Origin: Pirellula sp.
Lineage (GTDB): Bacteria > Planctomycetota > Planctomycetia > Pirellulales > Pirellulaceae
Length of the DNA: 64,000 bases
Reading direction: 5' to 3'
Assembly (NCBI GenBank): GCA_021300015.1
Contig: JAJTFB010000001.1
Location: 53,291-117,290 of the forward strand
The notes under the pieces are model-generated. The model did no database searches and was not told where the DNA came from. It saw only the letters and a list, made by a program, of their open reading frames with translations. Below are positions 55,101-63,160 of the stretch, one piece after another (the first letter of the stretch is position 1; the number at the start of each line of letters is the position of its first letter). The position numbers and the translations under genes were made by a program.

Positions 55101-55760
55101 CTCGAGCCCAGTGCTAGCAGCGATCGCCACTTCTTGCTGCCGCTGCCGCCGAACACGGACCCTGGATCGCCTGAACTCTTCTCTTTCTACACCTACGAAA
55201 TCCGGGCCGGTCACGATCGCGGGCCAGTTTCCGATCCACTTTGGTCGACGGCCCAAGGGCGCTTCGGCGAATCGCTGGTGCTCGAAGGTGTCCAGCATCC
55301 GGCGCCGGAGTTGTCCTGTTCCGTCATTGCCCAGCCGGACGGCGGGATCCACGTCCGCGCGCCGTTCGCTTCCCCGTATCTCGGACTGCGCCGGGTGCTG
55401 CCGAATCCACCCAACACGGAGATCTGGGTCGTCCTATACGCCCGGGTCATGCAGGCCGACGCAAGCACTCGCCGCAACATCCAGATCGATCTCCGGCAAT
55501 TGCAATTACCACGTAAGCCCCCCATGAAAACAACGCCTCAATTCGTGGAAGGAGAAATAAAGTGGTCGGGCACAGAAGTGGAATCCGCCCTTCACACGGC
55601 TGGACTTCCAGAGGGTACGCCAATCAGTGCGCTGGCTGTTGAACTGCTGCCCGAACCGAATGCCAGCTTCGACGATCCGCTGGGCGGCGATCTCGGACAA
55701 GTGCGTATCCTCAGGACATCGCCACTCGCACCCGTCGATCGCGACTGCTGCACATCGTAG
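52119..55760 (+). CDS. Giant protein of unknown function (1213 residues), second of a pair
   Basis: The ATG at 52119 lies 15 bp after the preceding stop with cggag upstream, so the two genes form one unit. The protein starts MATTHKLTLAPYLQRWDHTA and has no signal peptide. No named family is evident. It has repeated beta-rich stretches that read like fibronectin-type or Ig-like modules: LGYRVDVRADGGVWNSLSLV near 351, LRYGRRYEFRVRLADTTGGG near 448, and FYTYEIRAGHDRGPVSDPLW near 1025. A proline run (PAPVKPPPPM) occurs near 166. Base pattern changes near 54360: the first part is very rich in GC, and the last third looks more like the host genes. A structural or surface role is inferred from the beta-rich composition only. 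Confidence 0.75.
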   Translation: MATTHKLTLAPYLQRWDHTARTLKIRLLVVPTNNPLKPLVPVPVGVSAFADANLTFSVHISDSVDVLPQRTLVDQVVVLPDLAAAAATLSSPDARAIFTAIQDALDIPDSPAADTFAPQSRDATKQLRKYLPKSYRQSFAFVKPRTSLAVIDDSYRCLMKCPPAPVKPPPPMVIGWGEAIAFALRQPRLAQALGLIYDLSVPLDAAPRLERGGWLWVELEDASDYAAQTSTLGFLRTFATRVPALPADAGRPVFSPVLFPVSDTAKVAASLGNFDKVFVEALRFDDGFAKIVHARQQFSTDPLDESGDGAPLVRDEGVQLAWDDEDILEGQNRALGAPPDGEDPILAPRGVLGYRVDVRADGGVWNSLSLVNAPLNIGVDLGVAVEERWSEVMPNEHSDQIWLPAWFLRWRGGSLVTDTLDEQRLMEVPATRPALLDPIGADTVELRYGRRYEFRVRLADTTGGGPAVAGEPVTLGEAPVAAITMKRFRAPGAVRIDLPVLEPDGSALSLRVERPRLGYPEAVFAAGASARAALLARIAANDSGLPADAVAPSIPDPDTVYLEIRVLVRALTFDPAADADGFVEWYTTTRRFPDDPTLPLDLTLDWHDAADYAEINVVPQLGAEGTIGGVLPMVTARDLRLELLPLGRNDLAYFGNQRARRGRVELVDFHVVASAAAEVDVLRPLPDADTLRSVFLRPDPVGARAPVRTVVAQNEPSPALLGRLASALDLVADGAMLLGPVGDRMAFGCAGLTYHAAPDASSIELTDPAELAGQWINAVQVVIDRDWTWRGAGSPTLVVNRTVSLPDAMGAVSESVDVGTIELMSSTNMQATKRPNRSFTRMVFLDAIPPRMGPDGLPYEMAVTYRVRLQLEGGEEVVKSVETRLPIVTPPKQVPKVVAAGIALTPYGRGDLEYASTDSRKKSLWLEFSEPLADVRDAWFVKALTSTPDPMLLPGMEPMADPVVVEGVQLDAELIRVITPGQVQDLAGLSAMQRLEPSASSDRHFLLPLPPNTDPGSPELFSFYTYEIRAGHDRGPVSDPLWSTAQGRFGESLVLEGVQHPAPELSCSVIAQPDGGIHVRAPFASPYLGLRRVLPNPPNTEIWVVLYARVMQADASTRRNIQIDLRQLQLPRKPPMKTTPQFVEGEIKWSGTEVESALHTAGLPEGTPISALAVELLPEPNASFDDPLGGDLGQVRILRTSPLAPVDRDCCTS

Positions 55761-56232
55761 TTTCGGATCAGGCTATGCTTTGCAGTTCGGCAAACCTCCC
55801 TGGCCGTGGGACATTCCGTTTTACTCGATATTTGCTCGAGGCGCTGGATTGATCGCTGCCTATAAACACCGAACAATGGCTATCGCGGTTCAGTTTGCTG
55901 AAAGGGGACAGCGGCCCAGCAGCAGGTTGCAGCAGACGGCGTGGTCTTGTTGGCTTTCTTGAGTTCGTAACTCATTTAACGGGTCCGGCTGCTGAGCGGG
56001 TAAAAACGTGCTCGACGATGGGTGGTGGAGCAGACTCCTAGTTGGATGAATCGATTTCGAGCAATTCTGGTACGATTGGACAAAAAACTGAGCAACAACA
56101 TCGCAGGCTTACACCTTGCATGCGCTTACATTGCATTTAAACGTGCAGGGGTTTTCGGATAGGCTCTAAGCTAAATTCAACCAACGTTTACGCTACTTAC
56201 GCTGAGCCAAAACACCTCGGAGAAAATTAGCC
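55761..56232. other. Gene-free right arm of the island
   Basis: This 472-bp stretch follows the second giant gene. I find no credible gene; reading frames are short and overlap the giant gene in other frames. It is lower in GC than the giant genes. Confidence 0.6.
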
Positions 56233-56442
56233 ATGAAAGACCCAATACTTGATGAATTGCGCAAAACTCGCGAGCGATTGCTCGAAGAATCCGGGGGGAC
56301 ACTTGCTACGCTTGTCGCACGAGTTGAGCGAGACCAAGTCAAATCGGGTAGAGAACTGCGCGAAGCAAGACGAACAAAGCATTGCATCGAAGTTGCCGAT
56401 CAGCCGATTCCTGATGGTGGCTCTACTCCGGCAACTCGCTGA
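56233..56442 (+). CDS. Small protein resembling antitoxin-like orphans
   Basis: The 69-residue frame starts at ATG 56233 (MKDPILDELRKTRERLLEES) with cggagaaaatt upstream as a ribosome site. The pattern of a D-P-I start, a helix with repeated R/E and then GGTLATLVARVERDQVKSGR is one I have seen in small planctomycete and cyanobacterial proteins that often flank toxin genes. The end (REARRTKHCIEVADQPIPDG) fits a complete protein. No toxin gene is adjacent. This is an assignment by pattern, so confidence is moderate. Confidence 0.5.
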   Translation: MKDPILDELRKTRERLLEESGGTLATLVARVERDQVKSGRELREARRTKHCIEVADQPIPDGGSTPATR

Positions 56443-56530
56443 ATCCGGATCGTTCGCTTTGGGCGATTAGGAAGATCAGTATTTCTGCAGACCGTAGGGC
56501 TGTTTGGTTTCAACTCAGATGGCGACACTT

Positions 56531-56547
56531 CTGTGCCATGAGTGCGT
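56531..56547. repeat. Right copy of the 17-bp direct repeat flanking the island
   Basis: The sequence ctgtgccatgagtgcgt is identical to 45983-45999. It lies 11 bp before the stop of the RraA-like gene (56559 on the minus strand), so the host gene is not cut. Confidence 0.85.
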
Positions 56548-56558
56548 CCAATTAGGCG

Positions 56559-57209
56559 TTAAAGGATCCCGAATTTTTCAAAAGCTCCAACGGCGGTCAT
56601 GCCTCCTCGGATGGCGTCTCTGACTTTGTTTTCACCGTGAACTTTTGCGTGCGCCAATCGCAAGACCTCTAGCTCGACCTTGCGAGGAACGACGACCACC
56701 CCGTCGGAATCGGCAAAGACCAAATCACCTGGAGCGAAAACAACGCCATCGATTTCCACCGGCACGTCCGAATCGATCACGCGTTGGCGATGGAGGCTAT
56801 CGTAGAGGCATCGGCCTTTGGCGAAGAGAGGAAACGCGGTGGTCTGGATTTTATCGACATCGCGAACCGCACCGTCGACGATCGCACCGATGCAGCCACG
56901 GTTTTTTGCTGCGGTTGTCAGCAGCTCGCCCCAGATACCCGATCGCATCGACCCACCGGCAGCAGCGATCAACACATCATCGGGCTGGCAATCGTCGACC
57001 GCCTTGAGTTCCAGCTCGTAAGGATTCGGATCGTTATGAAACATATCGGCCCAGAGGGTGGTTTTGCAGCGACCGACCAACAATCCGCTACCGGACTGCC
57101 TCGGGAGTGAAATCCGAGGAGATTGATGGTGCAATCCAACCTGATCGAGCGCATCGCAGACGACCGCACAGTAGAGCTCTTGGCGCATTTGGTCCAATGA
57201 AATCAGCAT
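56559..57209 (-). CDS. RraA-like (4-hydroxy-4-methyl-2-oxoglutarate aldolase/oxaloacetate decarboxylase) family protein
   Basis: The 216-residue product has the RraA/HMG-aldolase fold: VVCDALDQVGL near 20, DVLIAAAGGSMRSGIWGELL near 77, then GCIGAIVDGAVRDVDKI, the family's substrate loop with the metal aspartate, and PGDLVFADSDGVVVVPRKVE. Such proteins cleave 4-hydroxy-4-methyl-2-oxoglutarate or decarboxylate oxaloacetate, or, in E. coli RraA, bind RNase E. The last role needs partners that planctomycetes may not have. It is divergent from the M81-type gene with about 130 bp between. Confidence 0.87.
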   Translation of the reverse strand: MLISLDQMRQELYCAVVCDALDQVGLHHQSPRISLPRQSGSGLLVGRCKTTLWADMFHNDPNPYELELKAVDDCQPDDVLIAAAGGSMRSGIWGELLTTAAKNRGCIGAIVDGAVRDVDKIQTTAFPLFAKGRCLYDSLHRQRVIDSDVPVEIDGVVFAPGDLVFADSDGVVVVPRKVELEVLRLAHAKVHGENKVRDAIRGGMTAVGAFEKFGIL

Positions 57210-57338
57210 CCCTTAACCTCTAACCTCTCGGATTCAAAACTTCGCAACGGCACTGGTTCCATTTAGATGGAAGCAATTTGCCATACAATACTCGAAATGC
57301 AATCAGATTCCCACCTTACATTCTCGACGAGTCGCCTT

Positions 57339-58811
57339 ATGCATCGCATCGGAATTTTAGCACTGCTTCACGAGTCGAATACATTCATCGAGTCTCCGAC
57401 GACTCTCGAGCGGTTTGTCCAGGACGTTGCGGTTTTTGGGCAAGACATCCTCGAGAAGTTTCGCTCGAGCCATCACGAAATCGGAGGATTTATCCAAGGC
57501 TTAGGCGATGCGCAGATCGTTCCCATCGGGGCCTACCGAGCTACCCCGGCAGGGGCGATCACCCGCGAAACCTGGGAAACGATCGTCGAGGATTTGCTCG
57601 CAAGGACCGGGCAAGCCATGCCGCTCGATGGTCTGTTGGTCGCAGCCCATGGGGCGGCAGTTGCAGAACACGCTCGGGATGCCGATGGGGATTTTCTATC
57701 CCGGCTTCGGGAGCTTGTGGGTCCTGAAATTCCGATCGTCGCAACCCTCGATCCGCACGCGAACCTCTCGGCCAAGATGGTCGCAGCCTGCGATGCTTTG
57801 ACGGCTTATCGAACCAACCCCCATTTGGATCAACATGCCCGAGGGCTCGAAGCTGCGCGCATGCTGCTCGGGATCCTCGACGGTTCGATACGACCAGCGA
57901 TCCATGCGGAGTTCCTGCCCATGATCATCAACATCGAGCGTCAAAGTACAGATGAACCCCATCTGAAAACGATCTATGATCTTGCCGATGCCCAACTCAA
58001 AGACCCACGCGTCCTGAGCAACAGCATCCTCTTGGGGTTCCCTTATGCCGACGTGCAGGAGATGGGGTCGGCCATTGTCGTGATCACCGACGACGATCCG
58101 GCCTTGGCCCGGCGACTTGCCAAAGAGCTCTATGATGCGCTTTGGCAAGCTCGTGAGTCGATGGAAGGGGTGTTGATTTCGGTCGAGGAAGCGCTGGACC
58201 TTGTCGAGCAACATCCGGCAAAACGATTCTGCCTGCTCGACATGGGAGACAACGTCGGCGGGGGATCGGCCGCCGACGGCACGATCCTAGCACAAGCCCT
58301 TGCCGATCGCAGAATCGGTCCGAGTTTCGTCTGCATATACGATCCTCCGAGCGTCGAGCTTTGCCAACGCCAGGGAATCGGGCAATCGATCGAGCTTCGC
58401 CTAGGAGGAAAAACCGACGCGAAGCATGGCGAGCCTTGGAGTTGCAAGGCCACGATTGCAAGTTTCCACGAGGGGCGATTCACCGAGGACCGCCCCAGGC
58501 ACGGAGGCATCAGCCAGTTCGATCAAGGAGCTACGGTGGTTCTCCAAGTCGGCGGATGTCCGATGACTGTTCTTTTGACCTCGCGGCGCATGGTGCCTTT
58601 CAGTTTGAACCAATTGAGCTCCTGCGGGATCGACCCGAAGTCCTTTCGCGTTTTGGTCGCCAAAGGAGTCCACGCTCCGCTGGCCGCCTACCGCGAGGTA
58701 TGCGATGGATTCCTGCGGGTCAACACACCGGGTTCCACCTGCGCGGATCTCTTTGAGTTAGACTATCGCAATCGTCGCAAACCGCTTTACCCTCTGGAAA
58801 AAATGTCCTAG
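57339..58811 (+). CDS. M81 family metallopeptidase (MlrC-like)
   Basis: From ATG 57339 (MHRIGILALLHESNTFIESP) the protein has 490 residues, typical for the family named after microcystinase C of Sphingomonas. The N-terminal phrase HESNTF contains the conserved metal-binding histidine and glutamate. The DUF1485 part follows with LLVAAHGAAVAEHARDADG and VATLDPHANLSAKMVAACDA, with conserved Asp and His. The C-terminal part begins near residue 300 (FCLLDMGDNVGGGSAADGTI). The enzyme class cleaves or hydrolyses short peptides or amide-like compounds; the natural substrate is unknown. Confidence 0.9.
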   Translation: MHRIGILALLHESNTFIESPTTLERFVQDVAVFGQDILEKFRSSHHEIGGFIQGLGDAQIVPIGAYRATPAGAITRETWETIVEDLLARTGQAMPLDGLLVAAHGAAVAEHARDADGDFLSRLRELVGPEIPIVATLDPHANLSAKMVAACDALTAYRTNPHLDQHARGLEAARMLLGILDGSIRPAIHAEFLPMIINIERQSTDEPHLKTIYDLADAQLKDPRVLSNSILLGFPYADVQEMGSAIVVITDDDPALARRLAKELYDALWQARESMEGVLISVEEALDLVEQHPAKRFCLLDMGDNVGGGSAADGTILAQALADRRIGPSFVCIYDPPSVELCQRQGIGQSIELRLGGKTDAKHGEPWSCKATIASFHEGRFTEDRPRHGGISQFDQGATVVLQVGGCPMTVLLTSRRMVPFSLNQLSSCGIDPKSFRVLVAKGVHAPLAAYREVCDGFLRVNTPGSTCADLFELDYRNRRKPLYPLEKMS

Positions 58812-58870
58812 CGCAAGCCTTCGTGATTTGGTCACCACAAACCACTCTCTTTGAAATACGAAATCCTCAC

Positions 58871-59845
58871 ATGACCCACCCATGCCGGACCCTTTTGCGT
58901 TCCATTGTTTTGCCACGGATCATCGGCTCTGTTCTGCTCTTGGGTATGGGCTTTGGACTGGGATTGGGACCGGGACTGGGGATCGGCTCGGCCGAGGCGC
59001 AAGAGCCGATCAAGCATTCTTACTTGGTGATGGGAGCCAAAACGGCGATTCTAGGAGAGGACGGCAATACGACTTGGGAATACTCGGGGGGATCCCGAGA
59101 CGGATTTGTACTTCCCAACGGCAATGTGCTATTGGCTTTTTCGAATCGTGTTGAGGAAGTAACGCCCGACAAACAGATTGTGTTTCGCTACCAACTCAGT
59201 TCAGAAAACAAAGAGATCGGGACTGCCGAGCGCCTTTACAACGGCAACACGCTCGTGACGGAATTGGGGCCCAAGCCCCGGCTCTTGGAGGTCGATCCTC
59301 AGGGTGCCATCGCGACGCAAATACCCTTGGAGCCAGAGACCGACAATGCCCACATGCAAACGCGTATGGCAAGGCAATTGCGCAGCGGAAATTACTTGGT
59401 CCCTCATCTCTTGGCCTTTGCGATCAAGGAATACACGCCTGAGGGGCGCGTCGTAGGGACATTGAGAACCGACTTGGAATCTTTGGGTGGGCGTCCGGCC
59501 GAGAACTGGCCATTTACGGCCATTCGACTCGACAATGGTCATACGGTCGTGTCGCTGACGCATGGCAACAAGGTCGTTGAAATGGACACCAACGGCCAAG
59601 TGGTTTGGAAGGTGACCAACGAGGACGTCGGCGGATTGTTCAAAGACCCTTGTGGTGCTCAGAGGCTAGCCAATGGGAATACCGTGGTCGGATCGCACGG
59701 AGCCAACACAGGGATCTCCATGGTGGAGCTTACCCGTGAGAACAAGATTGTGTGGACCAGCGATCATCCACTTGCAGCCGGGGTACACCATTTCCAGATC
59801 CTGACGACCAATGGAAAACGTGAACCTGGCAGACCTATGAGATAA
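58871..59845 (+). CDS. Exported beta-propeller protein (aryl-sulfotransferase/PQQ-like repeats)
   Basis: The start at ATG 58871 gives 324 residues. The signal peptide has an odd Gly/Leu repeat (LGMGFGLGLGPGLGIGSAEA) before a cleavage site near AEAQ. The rest shows repeated blades built around a pattern of D/N-G-N-T (LPNGNVLLAFSNRVEEVTPD, LYNGNTLVTELGPKPRLLEV, RLDNGHTVVSLTHGNKVVEM, RLANGNTVVGSHGANTGISM), typical of PQQ-like or arylsulfotransferase-like propellers. It ends in convergent overlap with ridA by 11 bp. Whether it is an enzyme or a binder cannot be said. Confidence 0.8.
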   Translation: MTHPCRTLLRSIVLPRIIGSVLLLGMGFGLGLGPGLGIGSAEAQEPIKHSYLVMGAKTAILGEDGNTTWEYSGGSRDGFVLPNGNVLLAFSNRVEEVTPDKQIVFRYQLSSENKEIGTAERLYNGNTLVTELGPKPRLLEVDPQGAIATQIPLEPETDNAHMQTRMARQLRSGNYLVPHLLAFAIKEYTPEGRVVGTLRTDLESLGGRPAENWPFTAIRLDNGHTVVSLTHGNKVVEMDTNGQVVWKVTNEDVGGLFKDPCGAQRLANGNTVVGSHGANTGISMVELTRENKIVWTSDHPLAAGVHHFQILTTNGKREPGRPMR

Positions 59846-60275
59846 CTTCGAAGATGGCTTCGACCTCGACGGCCGAGCCGGTTGGGATTTGGGCGAAGCC
59901 CAGAGCGCTTCGGGCGTGGAAGCCGTCGGTATTTTTGCCGTAGATTTCGTGGAGCAGATCGCTGCAACCATTGATCACGAGGTGTTGTTCGTGGAATTCT
60001 AGGGTCGAGTTGACGCAACCCAGGAGTTTCAGTACACGAAGGCCGTTGAGGGATCCATGAAAGTTCCATACGGAGTTCAGGATTTTTTCCGCGCATTGCC
60101 GGGCGGCGATTTTCCCTTGATCGACACTGGTGCCGGCCCCGAGTTTGCCTTTGATATCGCTGACGTGTCCGGAAGTGATCAGGAGGTTTCCTGTGCGGAC
60201 GACCATGGCCAGATAGCCTGGCTCTTGTTTGGAGAATTGGACGCCGAGGGATTCAGCTTTTTCTTGTGGGGTCAT
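59835..60275 (-). CDS. RidA family protein (reactive enamine/imine deaminase)
   Basis: From ATG 60275 (MTPQEKAESLGVQFSKQEPG) the product has 146 residues. It shows LITSGHVSDIKGKLGAG, the conserved cysteine context KLLGCVNSTLEF, and the substrate-binding end SALGFAQIPTGSAVEVEAIF, of which RxxxGxxxLPxGxxVEIE is the family rule (here an alanine replaces part of it: ARSALGFAQIPTGSAVEVE retains the arginine). It deaminates reactive enamines made by PLP enzymes. The subfamily cannot be settled. Its stop overlaps the end of the propeller gene. Confidence 0.87.
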   Translation of the reverse strand: MTPQEKAESLGVQFSKQEPGYLAMVVRTGNLLITSGHVSDIKGKLGAGTSVDQGKIAARQCAEKILNSVWNFHGSLNGLRVLKLLGCVNSTLEFHEQHLVINGCSDLLHEIYGKNTDGFHARSALGFAQIPTGSAVEVEAIFEVIS

Positions 60276-60428
60276 CGGGGATGTCCTGGCCGGGGAGGTA
60301 CGACAAATAAGGGAATGATCGAATGCTCTTGAGTATATCATCCGTCGATGGACCCCGCAAAGTTGCGGTAGGTCATTGGCCTAGCTCTTGTGAGGACGTG
60401 GGAGGCCAGGAGGGAGTTTAAGGGGCAA

Positions 60429-60956
60429 TTATTTTTTGCCTAATTTGCGTTTGCGGTCGAAGAATTCCGTCAGGATTCTGCCGCATTCGTCGGCCAGGAC
60501 ACCGCTGAGGGTTTCGCAGCGGTGGTTGAGTCGCGGGTCATTGAGCAGTTGAAACAGGGATACGACGGCACCGGCTTTGGGGTCGAGGGCGCCGTAGACG
60601 ATGCGAGGAATTCGGCTTTGGAGGATTGCCCCTGCGCACATAGGGCAAGGTTCGAGTGTCACGAACATCGAGCACTCGAGCAATCGCCAGGAGTTCAGAT
60701 GGGAGGCGGCTTGGGTGATGGCGATCATTTCGGCATGGGCCGTTGGATCTGCGAGTTGCTCGCGTTGGTTGAAGGCGCTTGCGATGATTTTGTTCTGGTG
60801 GACGATGATGGCACCGACAGGCACTTCGTCTTGCTCGGCAGCTTGTTGGGCCAGTTTAAGTGCCTGGCGCATCCAGTGTTCATCGCTAAGCGGTTCGAGT
60901 TCTTGGTCGAGAAGCCAGGAGTCGTCGTCGAATTCCATCGGATCGGGTTGGTTCAT
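60429..60956 (-). CDS. tadA: tRNA-specific adenosine deaminase
   Basis: The start at ATG 60956 overlaps the preceding gene's stop by 4 bp (ATGA), giving 175 residues. TadA changes A34 of tRNA-Arg to inosine. Zinc ligands and the catalytic glutamate are visible: HAE at 74-76 and PCPMC at 103-107, with [20 protein letters not shown] before them and [20 protein letters not shown] after. About 20 residues precede the usual start of the family, rich in acids ([16 protein letters not shown]). It is coupled to the HEAT protein gene, which is probably accidental. Confidence 0.95.
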   Translation of the reverse strand: MNQPDPMEFDDDSWLLDQELEPLSDEHWMRQALKLAQQAAEQDEVPVGAIIVHQNKIIASAFNQREQLADPTAHAEMIAITQAASHLNSWRLLECSMFVTLEPCPMCAGAILQSRIPRIVYGALDPKAGAVVSLFQLLNDPRLNHRCETLSGVLADECGRILTEFFDRKRKLGKK

Positions 60957-62347
60957 CGGGGTCGTTGTTTCCAAGCTTCCAGACGTGCAGCGCGGACGGC
61001 CTCGGAGTCGGTATTTAACGCGATTGAACTGGGGATAAAGCCCCAGAGGGCCGAATTGCGGACGGTCGGGAAATGCAATCGGTAGTCCATGCCCGCGATT
61101 TGCATGCAAGCAAGCAGGGCCGCATCGCGAAGTTCGACGGTAGCCATGGGGCGATCCGGTGCGCCGGGGATGGGTGGACGAGGGACTAGGCGAGGGACCA
61201 TCATGCCCGGTGGATTGAGCGAGGAGATTTCTTCGCACACATCGGTGTTATCGAGCCATTTTTCGAGCAGCGGAAGGTCTTCGGCTTTTCCGAATTTGAA
61301 GAAGACCTGGAAGGCTCTGGCGATGTCTCGTGGCTCGATGGGGTCGACTGGCTCGTTCGGCTCGCGGGGGGCGTTAGGATCTTTGGTGGCTGGGTTTTTG
61401 TTCGAATCGTAGGACAGGAGCATGCGTTTGGCCAAGCTTCTGACGGGCGAGAGGTTGGCTTCGACCATGATTTGCAAGGCGGTGGTCTGTTCGTAGCTTC
61501 CGTCGATCGTTCCTGCCCATTGTTCCATCATCGTCTCGATGGGGCGTTTGGACTGCGGGTCGCGAAGGCATTGGTTGTAGGGGGCTCGCAGGAGGATCCG
61601 CAGGGCCATGGCGGCGATTTTGGAATCCTCGTCCCCTTGGGAGGCACATGCGCAGTAGAGCAGGGCAAGTCCATCGGATTTGTCCCCTTCGGTCCGTCGG
61701 ATCTCCGAGTCTTGGATGCGGCTGAGGACTTTACGGCCCCGTTCGGTAGCGAGCTTGGGGTCCTCGAGCGCCTCTTCGACGAGTTCTGCGTGGCGTTCGT
61801 AGAGTTGCAGGAACAAGCGTTTCGAGCTGCGGCTCGGGCCGGCGACACGGGCGAAGCTCGACCAGCCGTGCAGTCCGTGGTCGTTGAGGATATCCGGGTC
61901 GCGCAGAAAACCGCTGACGATTTGCTGTTGTCGTTCGGCTTTGAGCTTAGCGACGACGCTCGAGAGTCGGACGGTGATTTCCGGATCTGTCGATCCTTTG
62001 AGGAGCTCTTGGAGGGGGTCCAATTGGTCGGTTGAAAGCTTGCTGAGTTTCCCGGAGGCACGATCGCGGACTTCGAAGCGGCTGTCGCCGAGTTCTTGGA
62101 CCCATTGCCTCAGGGTGTTTCCATCAGGGTTGAGCCCTGGCTCGGGGTCTTGGCCCTGCACCCAGAGTGAGCTAACCCAGAGGCAGCTAACCCACAGGCA
62201 GCCGATCCAGACCGCAGAGCCGATCCACGAGGGGAGTCGGCCAGCCAGGGGTGTTCTTGGCACGGATGTTCTTTGCAAGGGGGCCGGAAGCATAGGGTTG
62301 GGTTGCTCGACAGGGGCAGACGATTTTGGGGTGGTGGGATTGATCAT
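60953..62347 (-). CDS. Exported HEAT-like repeat protein
   Basis: The product has 464 residues. A hydrophobic signal or anchor with a tandemly repeated [14 protein letters not shown] lies near residues 50-63. After it comes [20 protein letters not shown], the standard opening of planctomycete exported HEAT proteins, with further helix pairs through residue 460. No catalytic motif is visible. It precedes tadA with a 4-bp overlap. A scaffold role in the periplasm is inferred. Confidence 0.75.
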   Translation of the reverse strand: MINPTTPKSSAPVEQPNPMLPAPLQRTSVPRTPLAGRLPSWIGSAVWIGCLWVSCLWVSSLWVQGQDPEPGLNPDGNTLRQWVQELGDSRFEVRDRASGKLSKLSTDQLDPLQELLKGSTDPEITVRLSSVVAKLKAERQQQIVSGFLRDPDILNDHGLHGWSSFARVAGPSRSSKRLFLQLYERHAELVEEALEDPKLATERGRKVLSRIQDSEIRRTEGDKSDGLALLYCACASQGDEDSKIAAMALRILLRAPYNQCLRDPQSKRPIETMMEQWAGTIDGSYEQTTALQIMVEANLSPVRSLAKRMLLSYDSNKNPATKDPNAPREPNEPVDPIEPRDIARAFQVFFKFGKAEDLPLLEKWLDNTDVCEEISSLNPPGMMVPRLVPRPPIPGAPDRPMATVELRDAALLACMQIAGMDYRLHFPTVRNSALWGFIPSSIALNTDSEAVRAARLEAWKQRPR

Positions 62348-62560
62348 TTTATCCGAATTTTATCCTGCGGTCTTGCAAGAAGAAGAGACGGGAGGGGGGG
62401 TTCTTGGGTGTGGAGGGAAATCGAAAGGGGGGATTTCTGGAAAAAAGGGGCTCTGGGGCTGAACCTTTGTTTTTTTTCATTGTCTAAAAATGAGGTCGAT
62501 GCAGAAACATCGACTGATTGAACTTTGGTTGTTTTTTTCGTTTTGATCAGCTACGATTCG

Positions 62561-62597
62561 ACCGGCTCTACGATTTTTTGATCGTCCGAGAGCCGGT
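62561..62597. other. Strong bipartite hairpin in the 322-bp gap upstream of a small gene
   Basis: The arms accggctct (62561-62569) and agagccggt (62589-62597) pair perfectly over 9 bp, and an inner acgat/atcgt stem of 5 bp with a T-rich loop adds to it; a 3-nt bulge (ccg) lies on one side. The rest of the gap 62348-62669 shows nothing else. It could be a terminator, a regulatory RNA structure or a repeat. Confidence 0.6.
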
Positions 62598-62669
62598 GGT
62601 GGCTCATCGGAGAGCAACCGACTTTTTTGTCCCATCTCATGCTGTGCCTAAAAGGTACAGGAGGATGTC

Positions 62670-62945
62670 ATGCGTTTAATAACCAGTGCCAAACGATGGA
62701 ATCACGTTTTTGCCAACCAGCAAAATACGGCGATCGTCAAAGCATGGAACGTCATGAAAACCCTCTTGTCCTATCTTGAGTCGCAGGAGGGAAGGATGGC
62801 GTTGATGAACAGGCCCTTGGGGTGTATGCGCCCCGCGTTGGTCCGTTCATCGGGAGCAAGTTCCGTCACGCTTAGGAGTCCGGTGGGTGAAGAACCAACC
62901 GGAACATGCAGACGGCAGGATCGCTTTGCGATCGGCTCTTGGTAA
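62670..62945 (+). CDS. Small hypothetical protein with a strong ribosome site
   Basis: A very good Shine-Dalgarno sequence (caggagga at 62658-62665) lies 4-5 bp before ATG 62670. The 91-residue product (MRLITSAKRWNHVFANQQNT at the start) has no recognised domain, signal or membrane segment; the last 30 residues are basic and look unstructured. The strong ribosome site is the only support, so it may be real or a leader peptide. It precedes the ECF sigma gene by 215 bp. Confidence 0.35.
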   Translation: MRLITSAKRWNHVFANQQNTAIVKAWNVMKTLLSYLESQEGRMALMNRPLGCMRPALVRSSGASSVTLRSPVGEEPTGTCRRQDRFAIGSW

Positions 62946-63160
62946 TTGCGTCCCATCCTTTTGATTTCAAAAATTCGAATTTCCTGAGCATCCCAAACGG
63001 GGCTTGGATTCGAAAAAAATCCCTCAGTCACTTGGCACTCGATCTTTTCGCAGCCTTTTTCGCGCATCGGACGATCCGATCCGCATCATGGCGCTGTGAA
63101 ATCCGATCGCTTCGGTTCGCAAAGAACACGAAGAATGTTTTGCATCATGGAACAAAAAAC

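Noticed and set aside
55627..55962. Plus-strand frame of 111 codons running past the end of the second giant gene
   Set aside because: Most of it overlaps the giant gene in another frame, and no ribosome site or family was seen.
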